From Campylobacterota bacterium (GTDB taxonomy: Bacteria > Campylobacterota > Campylobacteria > Campylobacterales > Sulfurovaceae), in contig QKDN01000016.1 in assembly GCA_003252535.1 (NCBI GenBank), positions 1-59,237 of the forward strand: 59,237 nucleotides of DNA, written 5' to 3'. Position numbers and translations under genes: made by a program. Of the stretch, positions 36,501-42,894 are shown piece after piece (position 1 is the first letter of the stretch; every line of letters begins with the position of its first letter). The notes beneath the pieces were generated by a model. That model was given only the letters and a program-made list of their open reading frames with translations. It made no database searches and had not been told where the DNA came from.

Positions 36501-36720
36501 TGATCTCGTCCTCTATCGTCTTGACGACCATTTTGTCGAGCACATCGGCGCTCGCACCCGCATAGGCGCCGCTGACGGTGATCTGGTCGAGCTCGGCAGG
36601 GGGGAATATCTCTTTGGGTATGTTCTGGTAGGAGAAGATCGAGAGCATCAGCATGAAGACCAGGAGGATATGGTTGATGATGGGTCTGTCGATCGAAAAG
36701 GTGATGAAGCTTTTAATCAT
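33529..36720 (-). CDS. RND-family (HAE1/AcrB-like) efflux permease
   Basis: This 1063-residue protein has the RND layout: a first helix (about 13-31), a large periplasmic loop (about 33-335), helices 2-6, a central linker, helix 7, a second periplasmic loop and helices 8-12. The proton-relay region is present as LGMLVDEAIVVAENIFRHME (usual VDDAIVV; the second Asp is Glu). PGVMGIIGLAGVVVNDGII marks helix 10-11. No membrane-fusion or outer-membrane channel gene adjoins it. The start overlaps the ftsL-like gene by 8 bp, so it shares a transcript with rsmH and ftsL. The exported compound is unknown. Confidence 0.88.
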   Translation of the reverse strand: MIKSFITFSIDRPIINHILLVFMLMLSIFSYQNIPKEIFPPAELDQITVSGAYAGASADVLDKMVVKTIEDEIKSISELENIKTTIQNGSFILTADIKPGSNNQLVLGDVKDIISNTRRDLPADMDEPTAKITVHDIPLLLLAISADKPTGELLDIAEKLKTKLSSYKDLSGITIRGDADDEIVVRIDERKLQAYELSKNAVYSAIASLSSIFPVGAIEQRGAHLYISTYNGEKNIRAFEDTLISIGEKRVRLGDIASVSFELSDAKELSHFNGKKNISININKTKEGNAIALSRQIKNMLKEFAKEYPGIDIEAYTDTSIWIKNRLNLVSSNILFGLLLVFMALFLSVNFRIGMVVALGIPTSFMITLVAADLIDYSLNMLTLLGALIALGMLVDEAIVVAENIFRHMEMGKSPREAAIDGASEMFPAVLTATMTTVFAFLPLLIMTGQMGVFMKMLPVMISVLLLSSLFEAFFFLPLHSKELFSIGDIEEETHQRSEFWDRTVGLYDRILLYLMERKRRALAILVSFILILTVGMFSVTKFQLFPEFDTTQIFINGKVDINSRLEDTEEIITQIEKELLGSLEESEMSSVTSVIGFKMNPDQSFETGKNLFQIFVNLHERAPQNIFDKYINPIFSLEYDDSDMIREHKAQELAAIIQKSIIDRYEEKKLPGGAPMFQEINVFVQQTGIVGHEIEIGLINADKKILQTHLDTLSAKLSSIDGVHDVGDNAKEGIRELKLRVNGYGQQLGFSEGYIAAELRGQLLKAEYAKAFNTTGLVRVRIEESSKDTDLDIAALQVTTPDGIRRVRLSEICDFIYEKSYVKIFKEDGERVRSVFASVDSKKILATDVMEQIRPLLESIESNGTRVIIKGEEKENQKTKKEMSQAAMIAIFLIFISLVWMFNSLIMPLIIVSTIPLSIVGALIGAKLLGLNLTMPGVMGIIGLAGVVVNDGIIMLDFIKGARNYGDLIKNAGDRLRPIMLTSITTILGLFTLMFFASGQALIIQPMAISLGFGIAWATVLNLYYVPLMYAVIYKVGEEDQDITRREVLWRKVVGLVGRLRR

Positions 36721-37021
36721 TTTTCCCTCCCTGCTTGAGGATCGCAGGATCAGGCGGAGTGTCGATGATGAAGGTGGTGTCGTTGATCCTGTTCTTGTAC
36801 TTCTGCTGCTCGAGCTGCGCTTCGAGGAGAAGCTTCTCCTCTCGAAGCGATACTACCTCGCGCTCGATGTAGTTCACACGCCTGCTTTCATAGTATATCT
36901 GGTTGGCGATATATATCTTGATCCCTGCAAGCAAAATGATGACCGAGGCGACAAAGACAGTCTTGAGAAAGAATCCGAACCCGATGCCGTTGGGTTCGGT
37001 CTTTTTGTCCTTCTTGTTCAT
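36713..37021 (-). CDS. ftsL: FtsL-like cell-division protein
   Basis: This 102-residue protein has a charged N-terminus, one membrane helix (about 20-38: TVFVASVIILLAGIKIYIA) and a coiled coil (44-76, RRVNYIEREVVSLREEKLLLEAQLEQQ) ending in DTTFIIDTPPDP. This size and topology, directly after rsmH with an ATGA overlap, is the classical rsmH-ftsL pair, where FtsL joins FtsB and FtsQ in the divisome. Sequence identity in this family is always low, so the call rests on topology and context. Confidence 0.7.
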   Translation of the reverse strand: MNKKDKKTEPNGIGFGFFLKTVFVASVIILLAGIKIYIANQIYYESRRVNYIEREVVSLREEKLLLEAQLEQQKYKNRINDTTFIIDTPPDPAILKQGGKND

Positions 37022-37956
37022 GAGCCGAACCTGAAGACCCTCAGTTTTGCGCTGCGGCTTCGCGGGTTGCGCTTGAGCTCTTTTGGCGACGCAGTGAGGG
37101 GTTTTTTGGCGATCACTTTGCCTATGGCATGGTTCTTGCCGCATGTACAGCGGATCGCTTCAGGGGGACAGATGCACGCTTTGGCCCAGTCTCGGAAGCG
37201 GTTCTTGACCAGCCTGTCCTCGAGCGAATGGAAGGTGATGAGCGCTATCATGGCCCCTCTGGGACGCATTTTTTCGAGGGCATCGAGAAGCGCTTCTATC
37301 TGCTCAAGCTCTCCGTTGACCTCGATACGGACAGCCTGGAAGAGGAGGGTGGCGGGGTGTTTCTTGCCGTCTTTGGGGAGTACCTGTGCGGCGATCCGGC
37401 TCAGCTCCTTTGCGCTCTCGACAGGAGCTTTGGAGCGTGCTTCGATGATAGCCCCGGCGAGGCGTTTGTAGGAGCGTATCTCGCCGTAGTTGTCGAGGAT
37501 ATATTCCAGGCGCTCCCTGGAATAGTGGTTGACCACTTCGTAGGCATCGAGGGGCGCGCTGTTGTCCATACGCATATCGAGCCTGTCGCTCTCGAACCCG
37601 AATCCCCGATCCTCTTTGTCAAGCTGCAGGGAGGAGACGCCGAAATCGGCCAGCAGCGCAGTGATGGGGTACTCCGAGAGGGTAGGGACGACATCGGCGA
37701 AGGTCCCCTTGACCAGGGTGCTCCTCTCCGCAAAGGGTGCAAGTCTTTTCCCCGAGAACTCCAGCGCCTCGTCGTCCCTGTCGATACCGATATGCCTGAG
37801 CCGTGGGTGGGCTTCGAGGACCGCATAGCTGTGTCCCGCATATCCGAGGGTACAGTCGACGAAGTACCCCTCGTCACAATCTTTGAAACTCTCAAGTACC
37901 TCTTCAAGTAATACGGGAATGTGTGGAGATTGCACGCGCAGCCTTTCGTCAACCAT
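37018..37956 (-). CDS. rsmH: 16S rRNA m4C1402 methyltransferase RsmH
   Basis: RsmH (MraW) methylates N4 of C1402 in 16S rRNA. I start it at ATG 37956 (MVDERLRVQSPHIPVLLEEV), giving 312 residues; a GTG 15 bp upstream is possible. Motifs: PHIPVLLEEVL, the SAM-binding DCTLGYAGHSYAVLEAHP, LADFGVSSLQLD, RGFGFESDRLDMRMD, and ALITFHSLEDRLVKNRF near the end. It is complete and of normal length. First gene of rsmH-ftsL-RND. Confidence 0.95.
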   Translation of the reverse strand: MVDERLRVQSPHIPVLLEEVLESFKDCDEGYFVDCTLGYAGHSYAVLEAHPRLRHIGIDRDDEALEFSGKRLAPFAERSTLVKGTFADVVPTLSEYPITALLADFGVSSLQLDKEDRGFGFESDRLDMRMDNSAPLDAYEVVNHYSRERLEYILDNYGEIRSYKRLAGAIIEARSKAPVESAKELSRIAAQVLPKDGKKHPATLLFQAVRIEVNGELEQIEALLDALEKMRPRGAMIALITFHSLEDRLVKNRFRDWAKACICPPEAIRCTCGKNHAIGKVIAKKPLTASPKELKRNPRSRSAKLRVFRFGS

Positions 37957-37999
37957 CCCGATACAGAGCACACTTTGGGATGATAAAAATTTTAAATGC

Positions 38000-38005
38000 T
38001 ATAAT
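38000..38005 (+). promoter_or_regulatory. TATAAT -10 box for the aldolase-like gene
   Basis: A perfect TATAAT lies 28 bp before the GTG start at 38034, in the 77-bp divergent gap with rsmH. No good -35 is seen; an AT-rich upstream tract instead fits promoters of this phylum. Confidence 0.55.
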
Positions 38006-38033
38006 ACCAAAATTCAAATCAAAAGGTTCACAG

Positions 38034-38612
38034 GTGGATATCGATTCGTACCATATACGGGAGATGAAGCAGATCTCACTGTCTCTTTTCAACAAGAACT
38101 ATTTCGGTGTCTACCATGGCTCCATCTCTACCAAGGTTGATACGAACAGCTTTATCATCAATAAAAAAATAGCAATGTTCAACGAGCTCGACGAGGCATC
38201 TATCGTACGGCTCGACTGTTACAAACGGGATTACCGATGGAAGAGCGCATCGATTGACGTCGAGATACACAAGCATATCTATGAGAACGTCACAAGCGCC
38301 AAGAGCGTGTGCTTCAGTATGCCCCCGTACGCCACTGCATACGGGCTCAAGCACAGCAAGGTCTCTCCGCAGGACTACTTCGGGCAGCAGGCGCTCGGGG
38401 AAGTAATGGTGTACGATCCCAAGAGCTTCCATGACTGGTACGAGAGGGCGCCATACGAGATATCGAGGTTTTTCCAGAAGAGCGATGCACACCTGCTCCT
38501 GATCAAAGGGTATGGGCTCTATGCGTATGACCGTAACCTCACCGAAATGGCGAAGAAAATATCGATCCTGGAGAACAGCTGCAGACTTCTGGTGCTGAGC
38601 GCCTCACTTTGA
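38034..38612 (+). CDS. Class II aldolase/adducin-like protein
   Basis: The GTG start at 38034 is 7 bp after AAAAGG; 192 residues. The pattern LSLFNKNYFGVYHGSISTKVDTNSFIINKK follows the class II aldolase fold start (R-x-L-x-x-G-x-x-x-x-GNiS-x-r), with later SVCFSMPPYATAYGLKH near residue 105 and a closing helix. In this family His residues hold zinc; here a clear His-x-His-Gly pair is not evident, so catalytic activity is uncertain. It stands alone on the plus strand, divergent from rsmH. Confidence 0.6.
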   Translation: MDIDSYHIREMKQISLSLFNKNYFGVYHGSISTKVDTNSFIINKKIAMFNELDEASIVRLDCYKRDYRWKSASIDVEIHKHIYENVTSAKSVCFSMPPYATAYGLKHSKVSPQDYFGQQALGEVMVYDPKSFHDWYERAPYEISRFFQKSDAHLLLIKGYGLYAYDRNLTEMAKKISILENSCRLLVLSASL

Positions 38613-38798
38613 ACTCAAAGCATCTCCAAAATTTTTCCGATACTCAAAAGCGAGCGTGACAAGCCATACGCCAAACCCATAAAATGGGCGCTTGCGTTCG
38701 CATCGCGCAGGAGCACTTGCTTTTTGAACTGGTTTTAGAGGTACCCATAATAATTATTTTGATATACTAATGACCATCAAAGTATACGGAGTGGAGCA

Positions 38799-40286
38799 AT
38801 GGCACAATTTGGGCAAGTCGGTAAGCGTCTGCAAATTATCAAGATTGCGATTTCAATTACGGATTTGGAGACGATCAGTCTGCAAAGGTCTAAATTAAGA
38901 CTTCACAAACACGACAAACTCCTGCAAAATATCCTCAATGTCCTTGACGACGAGAACTACGCCCAGGCGTCCAATCTCATCAGCAGATACCTCCACGGAC
39001 CGTACGACGACGAGGCGAGCGAAGAGAATCTCGCTGCACTCGAAGAGAAAGCATCCCTGATGGAAGAGAAGCTTGAACGGATGAAAGCCAAGATGGCGGA
39101 GGAGAAGAAGGCCAAGGAGCGCAATCTGATCAAAAGGTATCAGCATATCGAGGAAGAGGAACTGATCAACAAGTTCGGACTCTTCCGGGACAAATCAAGG
39201 GCAGAGGCCTACAACCCGATCCCAAAAGACGAAGCTGAGGCGATCGAAAAAGAGATCCGTACCCTCGAAAAAGAGAAGCAGCGTACCTTTGATATACCAT
39301 CGACCGACTCTATCATGGCAGGCTACGACAGCATCAGGGAGTATATCCCCAACAAGAGCAACCTTCTCGATACAGCCGAGAAGCGAAGATTTACGGCTGT
39401 CCATGAGGATATAGATGAGTCTGAAGCCGACGAGAGCAACACCTATGACTTCTTCAATTCTGCCGATGACCTTGCCATCCCGACCAATGCTGCCGATGAA
39501 GCACAGAGGCTAGAGGAAGAGAGCCGGGCGATGGAGGAAGACGACAATACGATCGATTTCGATATCGAAGAGCTCGGAGTACACAAAAAGGTCGAGATGG
39601 AAGAGCCTGAAGAGAGCGAAATGATGATCGGCGATGAGAGAGAAGACGAGTTTTTTGTCGAGGATGAGGAGGATGAATCGGAGAACAGCGATACTTTCGA
39701 AGCTGTCGCAGAGAAGACCTCCGAAACAACAGCTACGAAAGAGAACGAGCCGTACGAATACCCTCCGATCAGCTATGTCGACCAGAAGCTCCGCAATATG
39801 CTCAACCAGTACCGCCAGATCGAGGAGACCTCGGAGTGCTTCAAGAGCGAAGAGAGACTCCTCTATATGATCAGTCTCAGGGGCTACACCGAAGCTGATA
39901 TCGAAAAGGTTGTCGATGATATCAAGATACTGAAGGACGAAGGGAAACTTGGTGAAGCAGCACACCTTCTCCTCACTATCGCTACGACCGAGTCGCTCTA
40001 TGCACAGTTCACCCTCGCCCGCGAGCTCTACAAAGGGGAGATCCTTTACCGTGACCTCCCCGAGGCCTTCACCCAGATCAATTACCTCGCCAGCGAGAAG
40101 TACCCCGAAGCGGTCTGTGACCTGGCACAGTTCTACGAGCACGGCATCGGCATCAAGAAAGACAAGAAAAAGGCGCTCGAGCTCTACAAACAGGCCCATG
40201 ATCTCGGAGTCAGCAGGGCTGAAAGCCACCTGCAGAGACTTGAATCTGATATGAAAGGGCTCATCGGGAAACTTTTCGGCAAGTAA
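38799..40286 (+). CDS. Acidic coiled-coil protein with C-terminal Sel1 repeats
   Basis: This 495-residue cytoplasmic protein has an N-terminal segment (1-65, MAQFGQVGKRLQIIKIAISI...), a charged coiled coil (75-170), a very acidic disordered middle (about 195-320, with runs such as FFVEDEEDESENSD) and a C-terminal alpha-helical part (325-480). Two Sel1-like repeats end the latter (LYAQFTLARELYKGEI, and PEAVCDLAQFYEHGIGIKKDKKKALELYKQAHDLG). Sel1 repeats bind proteins. It could be a scaffold; no enzyme motif is seen. Its gene stands alone: 186 bp upstream hold no gene but a TATACT box at 38763, and a repeat island follows. Confidence 0.65.
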   Translation: MAQFGQVGKRLQIIKIAISITDLETISLQRSKLRLHKHDKLLQNILNVLDDENYAQASNLISRYLHGPYDDEASEENLAALEEKASLMEEKLERMKAKMAEEKKAKERNLIKRYQHIEEEELINKFGLFRDKSRAEAYNPIPKDEAEAIEKEIRTLEKEKQRTFDIPSTDSIMAGYDSIREYIPNKSNLLDTAEKRRFTAVHEDIDESEADESNTYDFFNSADDLAIPTNAADEAQRLEEESRAMEEDDNTIDFDIEELGVHKKVEMEEPEESEMMIGDEREDEFFVEDEEDESENSDTFEAVAEKTSETTATKENEPYEYPPISYVDQKLRNMLNQYRQIEETSECFKSEERLLYMISLRGYTEADIEKVVDDIKILKDEGKLGEAAHLLLTIATTESLYAQFTLARELYKGEILYRDLPEAFTQINYLASEKYPEAVCDLAQFYEHGIGIKKDKKKALELYKQAHDLGVSRAESHLQRLESDMKGLIGKLFGK

Positions 40287-40298
40287 CCCTTAATGTTA

Positions 40299-40682
40299 GG
40301 TGGATGAAATCCACCAATTGCTTCAATATTTGTATCATTTCTGTAGAGGCTGAACAAATGGTGGGATTTTCCCACTTTACGGATGGTCTGAAATATTTAT
40401 ACATGCGTAGGGTGGGCTTGCCAGCCCACCAATCACAACGCAGACATTCATTATCCGGTTGTATATTTGTTATCGATCGGAGCTAATGGTGGGTTGGGAA
40501 ACCCACCCTACGGATGATTGGTATGTTTCTTCATTCGTAGGTTCGATTTTATCGAACATTTATTCCTCATGCAGTTACCCTCCAATCTCCGTAATATTCG
40601 TTCGATAAAAGATGAAGAGGTACAGGAGGATTCCCGTTTTCACGGGAATGACGCTAATAATCATCCTTGCAAATGCGGGGAT
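40299..40682. repeat. Repeat island with five CGTAG-family hairpins and two other palindromes
   Basis: The 415-bp gap between the Sel1 gene and murJ has no supportable gene. Hairpins: GGTGGAT/ATCCACC (40299-40315), GTGGGA/TCCCAC (40361-40375), GGTGGGCT/AGCCCACC (40411-40430, preceded by CGTA), GGTGGGTT/AACCCACC (40488-40507, followed by CTACG), GTTCGAT/ATCGAAC (40541-40557, preceded by CGTAG), ATTCCCGT/ACGGGAAT (40630-40649) and an imperfect ATCC..GC/GC..GGAT (40663-40682). Several units share the lead GGAGCAAATGGTGGG or a close variant with the island at 32.7 kb. Confidence 0.8.
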
Positions 40683-40701
40683 CTCGGCAAACCCTATATC
40701 C

Positions 40702-42156
40702 CTATCGTATCCATCCTATCAGCAATCCATTGACCCATATCGAAAGCAATGTAAAGAGGGTAATGGAGACTATGAAATAGACCAGGTATTTTGAGCGGAG
40801 GATCGTCCAGAATCTCTCCATCCCGACCTCTTTGACAGTAAAGATGAAAAGTACCCATCCCCCTATACTCCCCGCCAGTGCCAGACCCGCTGCCCCCATC
40901 GGCCCCATCAGGCTCAATGATGCTATGATATTGGCTACGAGGGAGTAGGTAGCGATCTTCGCGGCCTGTTTCTGACGCTTGGTCGCGTAGAGGTAGAGGG
41001 AGAAGAGCTTGGCCAGTCCGAAGGGGAGGAGTCCTACCATATACATCGCCAGTACCATCATGGTCACCGCTGTGTCGCTTTGGGTGAAGTTGCCCCGCTC
41101 GAAGAGGAGCCAGACGATGGGCTCAGCGAGGAATATACCGCCGACCGTAGCGAAGCCGAGCGAGAAGAGGAGCAGCCAGAAGGCCTTGGAGAGGTTGGCA
41201 TAGGCTTCATCTTCCCTGCCGTTCTTGACCGCTTTGGAGACAGCCGGGAAGAGGGCGGTAGCCGTAGCGATGGCAAAGAGCGCAAGCGGGAGCTGGAAGA
41301 GACGGTTGGCATAGAAGAGATAGGAGATCGAGCCGGCAGCGAGGAACGAAGCGAGCCATGTGTCGATGAATGCATTGACCTGTGCGGTGGAGTTGCCCCA
41401 GATGGCAGGGAGGAAGAGTGAGGTGAACTTTTTCTCCTCTTCGGTGATATCTTTCTTTTTGCGATATTTCCATCCGCCGATAAAGAGCGTATGGAGGTTC
41501 GCTTTCTGGATCGTATAGATATGGGTGATGACCTGCAGCAGGCCGCCGACGAGCACACCGATGCTCACGGCATAAGCGACCGTTTTGGGGTCGTCGTGCA
41601 TCGTGATCCAGAGGGCTGCTATCATAGCCAGGTTGAGCAAGGCGGTCGAGAGGGCGGTGGTGGCAAAGTGCTCCTTGTACTGGAGGATCGTCCCGAGAAA
41701 GGTCACGATGAAGATGAAATCGAGATACCAGAAGTTGATCACTGTGAGCGGGGCGGCATCGCTGATCATCTTCTCATCCCACCCTATCGCCATCATCTTT
41801 GTCAGGAGGTCGGGGAAGAAGCTTACGAAGAGCGACAGTGCGAAGATATACCCCATAAATCTGAGGAAGATTGCCGTGGCGAAGACCCCTTTCTGGCGGG
41901 ATGAGACAAAAGAGGGGAGGAATGCCTGGGTGAAGGCCCCCTCGGCGAATATACGTCGGAAGAGATTGGGGAGTTTGAACGCGACGAAGAACATATCGCT
42001 GTAGATCGAAGCGCCAAGTGCCGAAGCCATCATCGCATCGCGCAGGAAACCGGTCACACGGGAAACGAGGATACCAAAACTGTTGACAAGTATAGATTTG
42101 ATTTTCAATTGAATTACTTTTTGGTTAGGGTTGGGGATTTGGAGAGAAGTATACAC
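40702..42156 (-). CDS. murJ: Lipid II flippase MurJ
   Basis: MurJ flips lipid II across the inner membrane for peptidoglycan synthesis. Up to 484 residues with 13-14 membrane helices. The N-terminal core SILVNSFGILVSRVTGFLRDAMMASALG and SDMFFVAFKLPNLFRRIFAEGAFTQAFLPSF, with the essential Arg residues, is highly typical. The start is uncertain: GTG 42156 gives the longest form, and a TTG at the LKIKSIL segment (about 16 codons later) is also plausible; neither has a clear ribosome site. It is divergent from hup. Confidence 0.93.
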   Translation of the reverse strand: MYTSLQIPNPNQKVIQLKIKSILVNSFGILVSRVTGFLRDAMMASALGASIYSDMFFVAFKLPNLFRRIFAEGAFTQAFLPSFVSSRQKGVFATAIFLRFMGYIFALSLFVSFFPDLLTKMMAIGWDEKMISDAAPLTVINFWYLDFIFIVTFLGTILQYKEHFATTALSTALLNLAMIAALWITMHDDPKTVAYAVSIGVLVGGLLQVITHIYTIQKANLHTLFIGGWKYRKKKDITEEEKKFTSLFLPAIWGNSTAQVNAFIDTWLASFLAAGSISYLFYANRLFQLPLALFAIATATALFPAVSKAVKNGREDEAYANLSKAFWLLLFSLGFATVGGIFLAEPIVWLLFERGNFTQSDTAVTMMVLAMYMVGLLPFGLAKLFSLYLYATKRQKQAAKIATYSLVANIIASLSLMGPMGAAGLALAGSIGGWVLFIFTVKEVGMERFWTILRSKYLVYFIVSITLFTLLSIWVNGLLIGWIR

Positions 42157-42264
42157 TATTTTTGATAGTTTTTGACAATATTAAACTAACTTTTTTTATT
42201 TAATATATATAATATATCAAAGTGGATATATATCTGCTATTTTTTTCGTCATCAAGGATGGAAC

Positions 42265-42537
42265 ATGACAAAAGCCCAACTCATAGCCAAGGTTGCACAA
42301 AAGAGCGGACTTTCTCAAAAAGATACGAATATAGTCATCGAATCGCTGATCGATACGATAAGCGATGCACTTCAGAATGACGACAGTGTCAGCTTTTTGG
42401 GATTTGGAACATTCTCTACGGTACAAAGAGCACCGAGAGAATCCAAGATACCCACCAGCGGCAAGGTCGTCCAGGTTCCTGCCAAAAGGGCTGTGAGATT
42501 CAGGGTCGGCAAACAGCTCAAAGAGTCTCTCAACTGA
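42265..42537 (+). CDS. hup: DNA-binding protein HU
   Basis: HU is the small nucleoid protein that bends DNA. The 90 residues begin MTKAQLIAKVAQKSGLSQKD and contain the family signature GFGTFSTVQRAPRESKIPTSGK in the beta-arm region, then the closing KRAVRFRVGKQLKESLN. AAGGAT precedes the ATG. The 108-bp gap from murJ is very AT-rich with TATAAT at 42208-42213, a likely -10 element. Confidence 0.95.
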   Translation: MTKAQLIAKVAQKSGLSQKDTNIVIESLIDTISDALQNDDSVSFLGFGTFSTVQRAPRESKIPTSGKVVQVPAKRAVRFRVGKQLKESLN

Positions 42538-42574
42538 TTTCCTTATATATACTATCAAAGGGTGGGATCATTTA

Positions 42575-42598
42575 ACTCGTTTTAAGCTAGAAACGAGT
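42575..42598 (+). terminator. Hairpin between hup and the tRNA genes
   Basis: ACTCGTTT and AAACGAGT form a perfect 8-bp stem around an 8-base loop. No T-run follows, so it may be an RNA-processing or pausing hairpin between hup mRNA and the tRNA pair rather than a terminator. Confidence 0.45.
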
Positions 42599-42616
42599 AA
42601 TATTCCCATCTCAAAT

Positions 42617-42701
42617 GCCACAGTGATGGAACTGGTAGACTTGGTAGACTCAAAATCTTCTGCCTTTTGGCGTGTCGGTTCGAATCCGACCTGTGGTACC
42701 A
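42617..42701 (+). tRNA. tRNA-Leu (anticodon CAA)
   Basis: The 85-nt tRNA has acceptor stem GCCACAG/CTGTGGT, discriminator A and encoded CCA at 42699-42701. The loop CTCAAAA gives anticodon CAA (reads UUG). It has the long variable arm of class II tRNAs (CTGCCTTTTGGCGT), and the T arm contains GTTCGAATC. Confidence 0.9.
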
Positions 42702-42711
42702 CTCTTATGTT

Positions 42712-42786
42712 GCGGGCGTAGCTCAGGGGTAGAGCATAACCTTGCCAAGGTTAGGGTCGAGGGTTCGAATCCCTTCGCCCGCTCCA
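42712..42786 (+). tRNA. tRNA-Gly (anticodon GCC)
   Basis: The 75-nt tRNA has acceptor GCGGGCG/CGCCCGC, a D arm with GCTCAGGGGTAGAGC, anticodon stem AACCT/AGGTT around TTGCCAA (anticodon GCC, reads GGC and GGU), T loop GTTCGAATC and encoded CCA. It starts 10 bp after tRNA-Leu, so the two are co-transcribed. A pyrimidine-rich T-tract follows. Confidence 0.95.
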
Positions 42787-42894
42787 TAACTTCTTTTCCC
42801 TTTTTCCTTTTTTTCTTCGAAAAATAAATCTAATTGTTGTTACAATGTCTTAGGTATATTCAAATATTATTTATAAGCTATCAAGGCAGCATCC

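Noticed and set aside
35236-36738. 500-codon open frame on the plus strand opposite the RND permease
   Set aside because: The product is a Gly/Asp/Val/Glu-rich string with no domain, while the opposite strand encodes a complete, recognisable RND protein.
32703-40682. Repeats considered as a CRISPR array
   Set aside because: Units are palindromic, differ in sequence and spacing, and no cas genes are present. They fit REP-like elements, not an array of direct repeats with constant spacers.
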